From positions 66,609,856 through 66,673,855 of the forward strand of contig NC_089827.1 of assembly GCF_035046505.1 (NCBI RefSeq): a DNA stretch of 64,000 bases, given 5' to 3'. Shown one piece after another: positions 55,603 through 64,000 of the stretch. A program made the translations under genes and the position numbers. The DNA comes from Tiliqua scincoides (lineage: Eukaryota > Chordata > Lepidosauria > Squamata > Scincidae). Below the pieces are notes generated by a model. It saw only the letters and a program-made list of their open reading frames with translations, was not told where the DNA came from and did no database searches. Every line of letters begins with the position of its first letter. Within the stretch, counting starts at the first letter, position 1.

Positions 55603-56106
55603 ACTTATGAATGACCTGTAGGTCTTGTACCTAGAACTACTGAATGCATGGATTCACACAAATCTGGGAATGAAAATGTAGGCACAGCTGGTTAGGGAAC
55701 TCCTTACCTAGGCAACCTGCACCTCTCTAGTTTGGAATGACTTTATCAGCCCTCACCCTCTGGTGACTGATAAGACTGAGTGTAAAGAGTATTACTCCCC
55801 CCACGTGACACAGCCCTATCTGATCTACAGTGGGTAGCAATACCCTCCCTACTTTAGCACAGAAGGTTAGATCAGAGTGGATGTCTGCAGTTCCCCAGTA
55901 ATAGTCGAGGGTGCCTGTTTCAAAAATGTAGGAAGAGCCTTCACCTACTGTGCTCCAGAGGAATGGAGTTCCTAGCCTTGTTCAGGAAAAGATCAGAGCC
56001 CCTCCTCCCATAAGAGGTTATAGATCAAGTAGTCTTTAATTCAGGTACACCACTTTTGTGATTCTGCCACCAAATGTTTAGACAATCCAGATCCTCTATA
56101 CAGAAC
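55603..56106. other. Unassigned sequence
   Basis: No gene or classified repeat is recognised. Confidence 0.4.
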
Positions 56107-56114
56107 ATATAAGG

Positions 56115-56325
56115 CAGCAATTTTCAATCTTTTTCATCTCAAGGCACACTGACAAGGCCCTAAAATTGTCAAGGCACACCGCCAGTTTTTCGACAGTTGA
56201 CAAGGCACCCCATGCTGCTGGTGGGGGCTCACATCCCCCAATGGCCCTACTAATAAATGACTTTCCCCCCAAATTCTCATGGCACACCTGCAGACTATTC
56301 ACAGCACATTGGTTGAAAAACATTG
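56115..56325 (-). mobile_element. Non-autonomous hAT element ('gtgtgcc' family)
   Basis: Flanks atataagg (56107-56114) and ctataagg (56326-56333) match at 7 of 8. The ends are cagcaattttcaatc and ggttgaaaaacattg. It is the reverse of the 1292 copy in layout. Confidence 0.87.
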
Positions 56326-56499
56326 CTATAAGGCAGTGGTTCTCACTCCATCAATGAACATCTAAGTGCTGTGGATATGGGCTGTGCAGTCCTGCTCTAA
56401 ATGTGGGGCAAATTCACTGTGTCATGTTCCCAATCTTTCAGGCTTGCCTTGTTGATGAGTCAAGAATGATGGCTTGTTTTTCTTTTCTCCCCCCCCCCC

Positions 56500-56862
56500 A
56501 CGAGAGCAGCTCCAGCTGTTGGTTGCAAATAGCCACCCTTAATAATCAGAGGTTTAGCCTGATTAGCATCCTACTTCCCTTCATTTCTGAAATGGAATTT
56601 TAATCAGATTGTCATTCCTTGAAGCCTTCAATTCAACGAGTACTTCCCCAGCCATTAATCATAGTGGATGTCATTTCCGATTAAGCTGCTTAAACCCGCT
56701 GCACATTATTAACTGATAACTTCCACTCATTTCCATTTGCGCCGAGAGCAGATTGCTTTGGGAAAACAAGGTCTGTGCTTCCGGGGGAGTCTCCAAAAGT
56801 GACAAGGCAATCTTGGTAATGCTGCGTTTGTGGCTTTTTAGACATTTCTGTTCCATAGACCT
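56500..56862. other. Repeat-free island, candidate conserved non-coding sequence
   Basis: It contains 'cccttaataatcagaggttt', 'ccagccattaatcatagtgg' and 'ttccgattaagctgcttaaa'. It is complex, without repeat matches. A partial palindromic module follows at ~56862-56922. Confidence 0.3.
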
Positions 56863-56967
56863 GCAGTGAAATCCTGTGCACAGAGGAAGTAAGTCCCACT
56901 ATGTTCAATAGGGCATTTTAGATCGTGAGCCCTTTTGGGACAAGGGGCTATTCAATTATTTGATTTA

Positions 56968-57057
56968 CAGCACAATCCCATGCATGTCTCCTCAGAAGAA
57001 AGCCCCATTATAATCAATGGGGCTTACTCCCAGGAAAGTGCGCATTGGATTGCAGCC
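56968..57057 (+). repeat. Palindromic ~90-bp MITE-like module
   Basis: It begins cagcacaatcccatgcatg after ttta and ends cgcattggattgcagcc before tttg. The core is 'attataatcaatggggctta'. Confidence 0.78.
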
Positions 57058-57106
57058 TTTGTAAACTGCATTGTGAACTCTTTTTTTTGTTGAAAAACAG
57101 TACAGT

Positions 57107-57772
57107 CAGTTCTTGTTATCTGCTAGGATTAGGTTTCTAGAAAATCTAATGGATTCTGAATTAGGGATACCAAATACAGAGCCTATGGGAAAGTGGGGTT
57201 AGGTTTTCACCATACACTCTATGAACTTTATGAACCTGAATTTTAACTTGGAGTATATGGGGCTGGAAGATAGTGAGGGCTCATTGTGCTTCTCCCTCTG
57301 TGCTGGATATCCCATGATGCATTGATGGTTGTGGTGATGGTGATTTCTCCGTGCTGGCTATCCTTCAACTCATATATGGGGTTGCTGACCCAACAACAAG
57401 GCTTCAGAGATCAGCAGCAGAGAGAGGGTTGTTTTGCCTGACCTTCTCCTCCACATGCCCCTTGACTCCTTCCCTTGGCTTGCCCCAGCCCCAGAGCAGC
57501 CCTGAGGTAGCCGTCCATCATCAGCTTCCACCAGGGTTATGAAGATTCAGCTGTAGTACCTGAGATGTTGTCCAAGATGGTGGGGCAAGTCTGGAAGAGG
57601 ACACAAATGTGGCTGACGATTCTCGACGGGCCAATTCCAATTACTGTTTGATGTGGCACCAGCACAGTATTAGTGGATAACGAGAACAGAGTCTCAGATA
57701 AGTCACAAAGTCACAGAGTCACAGTAAGTGGCAGTTCTGATAAGCAAATTCTCATATAAAGAGAATTGACTA
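57107..57772 (+). mobile_element. pogo/Tigger-like non-autonomous element
   Basis: The left end cagtcagttcttgttatctg and the right end (reversed) gtagtcaattctctttatat are imperfect inverted repeats next to TA. The interior has no transposase. Confidence 0.65.
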
Positions 57773-57800
57773 CAAATATTCTTCTTCTTCTTCTTCTTAC

Positions 57801-57839
<39 letters not shown>

Positions 57840-57877
57840 GAAGAAGAATATTTATAGTCAAGTCTCTTTATATGAGA

Positions 57878-57888
<11 letters not shown>
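57749..57888. repeat. Snap-back inverted duplication of the element end
   Basis: The left arm (57749-57798) and the right arm (57837-57888) are near-perfect reverse complements: ctcatataaagagaattgac against (reversed) gtcaagtctctttatatgag. A (CTT)n/(ATT)n tract lies between them. Confidence 0.85.

Positions 57889-57920
<32 letters not shown>
57800..57920. repeat. (ATT)n and (AAT)n microsatellites around the snap-back arm
   Basis: (ATT)n at 57800-57838 and (AAT)n at 57889-57920 are themselves complementary, so they extend the hairpin. Confidence 0.92.
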
Positions 57921-57924
<4 letters not shown>

Positions 57925-58553
57925 GGTTTGGTTAAGTTGCCACCAGTTTCTTAAGAGTTTATGTTTGGGTGAAAAATTTGTTTCCTTCCTTAAAAAGAAT
58001 GCACACATATTTATTTAGGTCTAACACTCAGAAAGCCCTGTCATTTGGTCCCCTCCCCCCATTAATTTCAATGGAGAAATTTGTGTTCTAGCAACACATG
58101 TGTGCTGTTTGTAGCTCTCCATTGAAACAAACCAGACAGCCTGCACTTGCAAAACCCCATCTGTACACTGATCAGGGCAAATGATTTCACTGGTAGCAGC
58201 TGACCCATGTCTGTTCTTGGCAAGGCAAAGTGTAATGCTGATACCTTGAGTAAAATTACATTTATATGTCCGATACCTACATACTCAAAGCACCAGGAGC
58301 CCATGGACATGACAAAATAATGGTTTTAGATGTCTGTGTTGAGTGTTTCATTATGATGTGCTTCTTTAAAGTGGGCCAAATCCAGAAATGTTCTCATACC
58401 CCATTGGGCTTATACAACCACACACTAGTGGAATCAAGATTTTCCATATTGACTGTTTATGAAATTGCACATTTGTTGCAATGGAAGATAACCCAAAAGA
58501 GTTCATATGGGCTCCTTTGGTTATTTAGTAGCATTCTGAGAGAAACATTTTAA
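57921..58553. other. Unassigned sequence
   Basis: No gene or classified repeat is recognised. Confidence 0.4.
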
Positions 58554-58643
58554 CAGTGCAATTCTATGCATGTCTACTGAGCAGTAAGTCTCACTGAATT
58601 CAATAGGACATACTCCCAGCTAAGTGCATATAGGACTGCAGCC
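58554..58643 (+). repeat. Palindromic ~90-bp MITE-like module flanked by TTAA
   Basis: It reads ttaa, then cagtgcaattctatgcatg, and ends cataggactgcagcc-like sequence followed by ttaa. This is the clearest case for a TTAA target duplication. Confidence 0.8.
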
Positions 58644-58923
58644 TTAATGAAACTCTATAGATACCACACCATGAAATAAAAGGTTAATTTCAGTCTAAAT
58701 ACTAAATTACTACTAAATAAGTAGTAATGGACAGTGAATCCCAAAGTTTTTAGCATCAGGACCCACTTTTTAAAATGACAATCTATGTGACCTACTAGGA
58801 AAAAAAAAAAAAATAGATCAGGGACCTTTGCTCCTGAGGCTTCTATAAATGTTACGTATTGTATGTATGTTTAGGCATTTGCTAGATTCTCCCTAGAAAT
58901 GGAGTCTAGAGATGGCTGAAAAA

Positions 58924-59149
58924 CAGCAATTTTCAAACACAGGGCCGTGGCACACTGGTGTGCCACAGATGGTATGCAGGTGGACCGTGAGACTTTGGGG
59001 AGGAAAATTTATTAGTATGGCAATTGGGGATTTGAGCCCCCTACCAGCAGTATGGTGTGACTTGTCAGTGGTCAAAAAACTGATGGTGTGCCTTGACAAT
59101 TTTAGGGCCTTGTCAGTGTGCTGTGAGATTAAAAAGGTTGAAATTGCTG
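58924..59149 (+). mobile_element. Non-autonomous hAT element ('gtgtgcc' family)
   Basis: The ends cagcaattttcaaac and ggttgaaattgctg are inverted repeats. The body matches 1292-1526. A target duplication is not evident. Confidence 0.8.
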
Positions 59150-59212
59150 CCCTACAGACTCCCTAAGGGCTGTCCTCCCAAATCTTTACAGTCATTCCAG
59201 GGTACCCCAAAG

Positions 59213-60333
59213 CAATGGCGTAGCTAGAGGTGGTGCAAAGCACTGAGTTTTGCAGGGAGCCTCACTGCAATGTACAAGTGGATCCTCCTGTCATATACTT
59301 TGTCACACTCACAGGGTTTTGGGATGCTCAGAGTTGTTGGTTCTGAACCCTAGAGCCCTCAAAGATCCCTGTTCGGTAGTACTGCCACCACACTGTGAGA
59401 GCCAGTGTCTCAGTCCAGGGATACTGAGACCCTCTAGGCTTAACTATATCCCATGTAGGCACTGAGCACTTTCTTTACTTAAAGTCTCAGTCCTCAAGTT
59501 ACTAGTCCTCAATGAGGATTTTTGGTAGCTTGCTGAACGGCTAGGCAGGATTTTGAACCTTTGTCCCTAACAGACAATGAACCAACATGGTAAAAGGATT
59601 TTTACTTTATTAAGTACATCGGGTTACAAAATGTTACAAAAGGCAGCAAATGCTAGAGGCATAAAAACTTCTAGGAAACATATCAGCATAAAATAATAAA
59701 GCTAACTGGCTATTATTTCCTAACTCTCACCTGGGTCAGCTTCTTTTGTAGATCCTCAGCCCCAGTTACCTATGGGCCACATGGTCCTGGCGGGGCAGGA
59801 TGTGCACCCACCACCTCTCTCACCAAGAGACAAGGAACAAAGATGAAGACAAAGACAAAAAGCCAAGACACCCCCCCCCCCGGCTCTGTTCTTATACTTC
59901 TCAACCAACAGGATGGGGTGCCTCTATACTCATTTCAAACTGCCCAATCAGAACTCTTGTGGTCAGAATCTTCTCGAAGTGGGGCTGGATGCTAGTCCTC
60001 CTAGTTCTCCCCCTCCCCACTGGAGATTCCTGGGCGCCTCTCTGGCTACTGAGGCGCTACATTTATCACCTTCCATGAGTTGTAAATTCCTTGCAGCTAG
60101 GATGCAAGCCACTTCTGTGTTACTGGGTTACTTTGGTTCAGGCTTTGCAATGCTACTAGGCCTAAACTGCACATATTCATGACACTTCCCAATCCCCTTC
60201 ATAGCATTCGTCTGGGTTTTGCTCCTCCCACCTGGAATGGCTTGGAGGGAGAGGGGCTGCTTGCATGCTGTGGTGAGGCTCCCTGCAAAACTTAGTGCTA
60301 TGTTACCCCTCTAGGTATCTAGGTACGCCACTG
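59213..60333 (+). mobile_element. hAT MITE ('ggcgtagctagagg' family) split by an LTR fossil
   Basis: The left arm caatggcgtagctagaggtg and the right arm ctaggtacgccactg are inverted repeats. Without the LTR the element is ~237 bp, matching the 11212 copy. Flanking 8-mers agree at 5 of 8. Confidence 0.75.
59301..60184 (-). mobile_element. Solo LTR fossil, 884 bp, nested in a hAT MITE
   Basis: The ends read tgtcac and tgaca. It is colinear with the 39907-40888 LTR over nearly all its length, with small gaps. The target duplication is not clear. Its age is presumably similar to its sister's; it must be younger than the MITE it interrupts. Confidence 0.75.
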
Positions 60334-60630
60334 CCCAGAAAGCTGAACTGGAGAACAAGACATGCATTTAGGGTTTTCCAGGCCAGAAAAGAGGCTGAAA
60401 CTGGGCCCACGTGTGATATACAGCATACCAACTACTAGAGAAAACCAGAGAATGTGACATTTTCATTTCTCAGGAAGATTACCTCAAGCCACAGGTTAGC
60501 ATTCCAGCTAATGATTTACTACTGCAAGCTGGGCAATGGTGCTTGCAAAGTTGGCTTTAAAAAAAAATTTTCAAAAACTTTTCACAACCCATCAAAAATT
60601 GACTTCTGACCCACAGTTTGAGAAACACTG

Positions 60631-61199
60631 GAATAGGAGATTCTGGAATAATCTGTATTCTTTTAAGTGAATTGAATTTTCTTAGTGATTGTAGGGAAAG
60701 ATGCCTGAACATGTTTTATCTATCTTAAGGTATATCACCTAAAAACGATGGAGAGTGAATGAGCTGAGACCAAGCTGGCGTTAGCTGCTAGTGCAAAAAT
60801 TTGTAACAATTAACCCATGTTGATACCACAGCCAGGGTACAGATAGCTACTCCATAAGCAGATCAATTGCAATGGCTCACCTGAGCTCCCTCTCCCCTAT
60901 TTTGATAGCATTCCACGGCATTTCCTTATAAGCTACTACTGACATTCTGGGTACTTTGGGAGCAGCCACAAATGCGACACAGGCAGCATGAGCTGACCAC
61001 ACAAATTACTAATGTACTGTTGCAATGGAAATTGTACTGTCCCAAAAGTTCTGTTTTGTGCCTTGATGCTCTTGACAGCTACTGGTTCAGGAGCAACTTC
61101 CTTTTGGTTCCCTTGTGCTCTTCTTGGACATATTGAGATCTTGGAGCCTGGTGTGACTGCCTTGAATCCATGGAATGTTCTTTTCATTGCTTTAGCTCT
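60631..61199. other. Unassigned sequence
   Basis: No gene or classified repeat is recognised. Confidence 0.4.
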
Positions 61200-61207
61200 A
61201 TCCTATG

Positions 61208-61570
61208 GAGTGGTGTCTCTAGGGTCTGTGTCACCCAGTGTGGTAACTCATGGTGTAACCCAGTGGATCTCCTCCCTACCAGCTGTGGCCAGAAAAATCT
61301 CTGGAGCCCATATCTACCAGGCTTCTTGAGGCAGAGCCCAGGCTGGTAGAACTGGCCTTGTGGAGAGGCTGAGCCAACCGGGGGGACAGGCCCACCAGGC
61401 AGATAGACCTGTACTCCACCTCAGGAAGCCTGGTGGATCTGGACTTCAGAGACTTTTCTGGTCATGGCAGGTCTGTCTGCGTTCAGGTAGACCTGGGCTC
61501 AAGAGTAGGGGGTGTGCTTCAGATGTCACCCCTTGATAGTGTTATCCCCACACCCCCAGTGATGCCATTG
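61208..61570 (+). mobile_element. Non-autonomous hAT element ('gtgtcaccc' family)
   Basis: Flanks atcctatg (61200-61207) and atcttatg (61571-61578) match at 7 of 8. The ends are gagtggtgtctctaggg and cccccagtgatgccattg. This is a family not seen elsewhere in the window. Confidence 0.85.
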
Positions 61571-61952
61571 ATCTTATGCATTTCCTATTCCATGCCAGTA
61601 ATTGCCAATGATTTTCTTCATTGCTAGATGTAGGGCATAAATATATGGAAATTCTCTGTGGAGGTTGCAGTTCTGTTTCCAAAATGGTCACAAACTGGGT
61701 CATCACACATCTTATAAATGAACTGACAGCTTTGTGTGAATGTGGCTGAAGCAAGAAGAATGTCACTCTTACCAGAAGGAAGAACACCACTAAGAGGGGA
61801 AGGACAACCATCAGCTGGAGAACAAACAGCTGCAGGAAACTTATTTTTCCCATGTGAGAGGTCCTGTCAATGCAAAAGCAAGAGGAAGGGCCTTTTGAAC
61901 CCTTTCACTGTCCAGAGTACTAGATGGTGATTCTAACTTATAATCATGACCT
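61571..61952. other. Unassigned sequence
   Basis: No gene or recognised repeat. Confidence 0.4.
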
Positions 61953-62433
61953 AAGTGTTTCACAAACTGTGGGTCATGATCTGATTTCTGGTGGGCCCCT
62001 GCAATGAAAACATGGACAGATAAGATAACTAACTGCCTCAAACCCTGAGGCTATTCAAAAACCAGATAGCTGCTAATTGCCCTGCAAACAGGCAAGCTCC
62101 TGCAGTTTGCAAGCTTGTGTAAATATGGGAGAGAAAAATGTTTGGGGATCTTTTTTCTGATGTGTTCCCTCCAAGTCTGTCAGTGACAGGTAGCTGGGGC
62201 AGATGAAAGCTGTGTCACATATCTAAGCCCCTCAAGCCTTGAGGCTATTCATTAGGGCTGCCTCATTATGAGAAATGGATTGAGTTATTTTGCAAATATT
62301 ACCTGTAAGTAAGTAAGTAAGAAAATTCTTCCTAGATCACCTCTTTTTTTAAAGTCTTGTAAAACTAGGTGGGTCCCAATAGGGTGTCATTTAACAAAGT
62401 GGGCCCCGGTGCTAGAAAGTTTGGCAACCACTG
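61953..62433 (-). mobile_element. hAT-like element, worn
   Basis: The left end aagtgtttcacaaactgtgg and the right end gtttggcaaccactg resemble the 'gaccca' family. The inner 'aggtgggtcccaatagggtg' and 'ctggtgggcc' are shared ideas. It also has a short (AAGT)n patch at 62306. Target duplication is not evident. Confidence 0.55.
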
Positions 62434-62479
62434 ATCTGAGTCGTGGGGGTGAGATGGTGACTGTGTAACTAAGGTGTGT

Positions 62480-62890
62480 TTTATGACACCTTATGGCAAC
62501 CTGCACTGTGGGTTTCAATGCAAAACAGAGGCCGACAGCTGACATGGCCCGAGGCTGCTGGGGAAATGGATTTCAAAGAAAACTCACTGAACAAATTTGT
62601 TGGCGCGCATGTGACTAAACTTGCTGAGGCTTGTCCTCGATGCAGATGCCAGGAATTAAATAAGTCAGGATGACCTTGCGGTGATCTTTCCGCAGACTGG
62701 AAGCAGTGGCTCTGCCAGGTGTGTGAAAGGGAAATGGCCCACATCCTGAGCCATTAATATGAGTGGATTGGTTTTGAGGAAGAAAATTCAGCACAAACAC
62801 CTGCAGCTAATGCAGAAATCCTATTTCTTCCACAGTAAGAGCCAAACTACACATTACCTTACATTTGCCATTGACCCTGATGTTCTTACT
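62480..62890. other. Repeat-free island, candidate conserved non-coding sequence
   Basis: The sequence is complex, including 'acaaatttgttggcgcgcat' and 'aggaattaaataagtcagga'. No repeat similarity and no credible exon. Confidence 0.3.
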
Positions 62891-63450
62891 CAACTTTTCT
62901 TTACTAAACAGCAGATGGGGGTGATCCAGAGTGGAGCTACAGCATGCAGGAAGTGACTTTAAACCCATCCCCTATCATCCTTGCCTCCACAGCTGCCGTC
63001 TGTCCCAGGAGAGAAACTTTCACTGGCCCCATTATACAGGCAAGCTCCTTCCTCTACTTATGCTTGAGGAACTACATATTCTGTCATAGCTGATGACCAA
63101 TACCTGCTGTGCATTTCGCTTGCTAGTTAGATTCCCATTCATAGACTGAAGCATTGAGAGAATCAACAGGGCCTTGTGTCCATCAGAGGCCCCACCAGCA
63201 CTTCCTTTGAACTGTTCCTTACCTTACTTGATGGTGCCTGGCTGACTGGGATTCATGGGCTGCTGGATTAGTTTAGTGGGTAGCACCAGGGCCCATGATA
63301 GAGAGGGGGCAGGGGGCAAACTGTACCTAGGTCAAAAAGGGGGCCTAGGAGCCAAAGAGGGGGGTGTAAAAATTTCCTGGGACTGCATTTTCTGATTGCA
63401 CCAGGGCCCATGGGAGAGGGGTGCCGGGTATACATCATACCTGGGCCCAG
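62891..63450. other. Unassigned sequence
   Basis: 'gggcccatg' blocks recur near 63290 and 63405. No gene is seen. Confidence 0.35.
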
Positions 63451-63454
63451 GATC

Positions 63455-63597
63455 AGAATGCCAGATTTGAGGGCACCAGGATGCAGGTATCTGGTTGTCT
63501 TGTGTGCTTCCTGGGGCATTTGGTGGGCCACTGTGAGATACAGGATACAGGACTAGATGGGCCTAAGGCCTGTTCCAGCAGGGTTGTTCTTATGTTC
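63455..63597 (+). mobile_element. CR1-like LINE 3' end fragment
   Basis: It covers the 3' UTR from 'cagaatgccagatttgaggg' to ttgttcttatgttctg, including 'gtgagatacaggatacagga' with a small local duplication. Confidence 0.85.
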
Positions 63598-64000
63598 TGA
63601 AAAGGGGGCCCGGGAACCAAAGGAGGGGCACCAGAAATGTCCTGGGATCTCAGAAAATGTTTGCATATGCAGTATTCTGTGAAAACGAACATTCACATTC
63701 TTTGTAAGCCTCCATCGTTTTATATATCGTGATTCATAGAAATTATGATCCGATCAAGAAGGGAAGGGATCCCAGAGAAACCTTGTACCCCAAAAGGGGA
63801 CCAAAAGAAAGTCTGTACCCACTGATAAAAATTCCTCCCAGAAGCCCTGAGTAGCAGAAATGCATGTTGTTATACTCATGTAATTTTTAAGAAGTTTAAG
63901 ATTCTTAAGAAGTTTAGAACTAAGTTGTGGGACGTGGTCTTTCTGCATCATGTTTTATCACGGCTGAACTTTGCTTGTTCCCCCTGGTGCCAAGGTGCAT
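63598..64000. other. Unassigned sequence to the window end
   Basis: No gene or recognised repeat. A short local repeat 'ttaagaagtttaga' lies at 63888-63918. Confidence 0.35.

Larger units (their letters stand above)
58732..60630 (+). mobile_element. hAT element ('gggacccactttttaaaat' family) split by younger insertions
   Basis: The left end cagtgaatcccaaag, followed by 'caggacccactttttaaaat', and the right end acccacagtttgagaaacactg match the 25121 copy. The flanking 8-mers gtaatgga and gaatagga agree at 5 of 8. Between the halves lie two other DNA elements and an LTR fossil. That the two halves are one copy is an inference from order and orientation. Confidence 0.6.

Overview
This 64 kb window looks like non-coding nuclear DNA from a vertebrate, most probably a squamate reptile (lizard or snake). 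The evidence is the repeat mix. It holds many short hAT-type DNA transposons and MITEs, CR1-like LINE 3' ends with a TTCTTATG tail, a tRNA-derived SINE ending in (ATT)n, a CORE/MIR-like SINE, abundant 5S-rRNA-derived SINEs, pogo/Tigger-like elements, solo-LTR fossils and long microsatellites. The genus cannot be read from the sequence. I found no host protein-coding exon and no functional RNA gene. The longest open frames lie inside repeats, and the only frames that look like real proteins are LINE C-termini.

Layout. 0-5 kb: a GC-rich repeat, a tandem triplication of a CR1 3' end, and a five-unit 5S-SINE array. 5-16 kb: scattered hAT MITEs, CR1 3' ends, (GT)n and (TTTC)n tracts, a head-to-head pair of GC-rich repeats and a tRNA-SINE. 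16-26 kb: a cluster of hAT families, many with intact 8-bp target duplications, an exact 6 x 35 bp minisatellite and a 184-bp fold-back element. 26-35 kb: a Tigger-like element, two 5'-truncated copies of a young LINE, and two 5S-SINE dimers. 35-48 kb: sparse repeats, a CORE-SINE, a third copy of the LINE and two solo LTRs with perfect 5-bp duplications. 48-51.5 kb: a nest of a GC-rich repeat holding a 1.85 kb hAT that holds an LTR-like fossil. 52-64 kb: 5S-SINE, CR1, Tigger-like and hAT elements, and a second multi-level nest at 58.7-60.6 kb.

Between the repeats lie stretches of 0.2-0.8 kb that match no repeat I recognise (about 3.5, 16.2, 21.0, 31.1, 41.7, 45.2, 48.1, 54.3, 56.5 and 62.5 kb). 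They look like ordinary or possibly conserved regulatory sequence, but only alignment to other genomes could show that.

The most interesting system is a LINE/SINE partnership. The 5S-derived SINE (about 140 bp, keeping the internal Pol III promoter region of 5S rRNA) ends in the same roughly 34 nt as the LINE. One LINE copy has a perfect 10-bp target duplication. The SINE also exists as a head-to-tail dimer with the same junction at three separate loci, which suggests a dimeric subfamily that spreads as a unit, much as Alu does. A second theme is a palindromic module of about 90 bp, with CAATCCTA-type ends and TTAA-like flanks. It occurs alone and inside several otherwise unrelated hAT elements.
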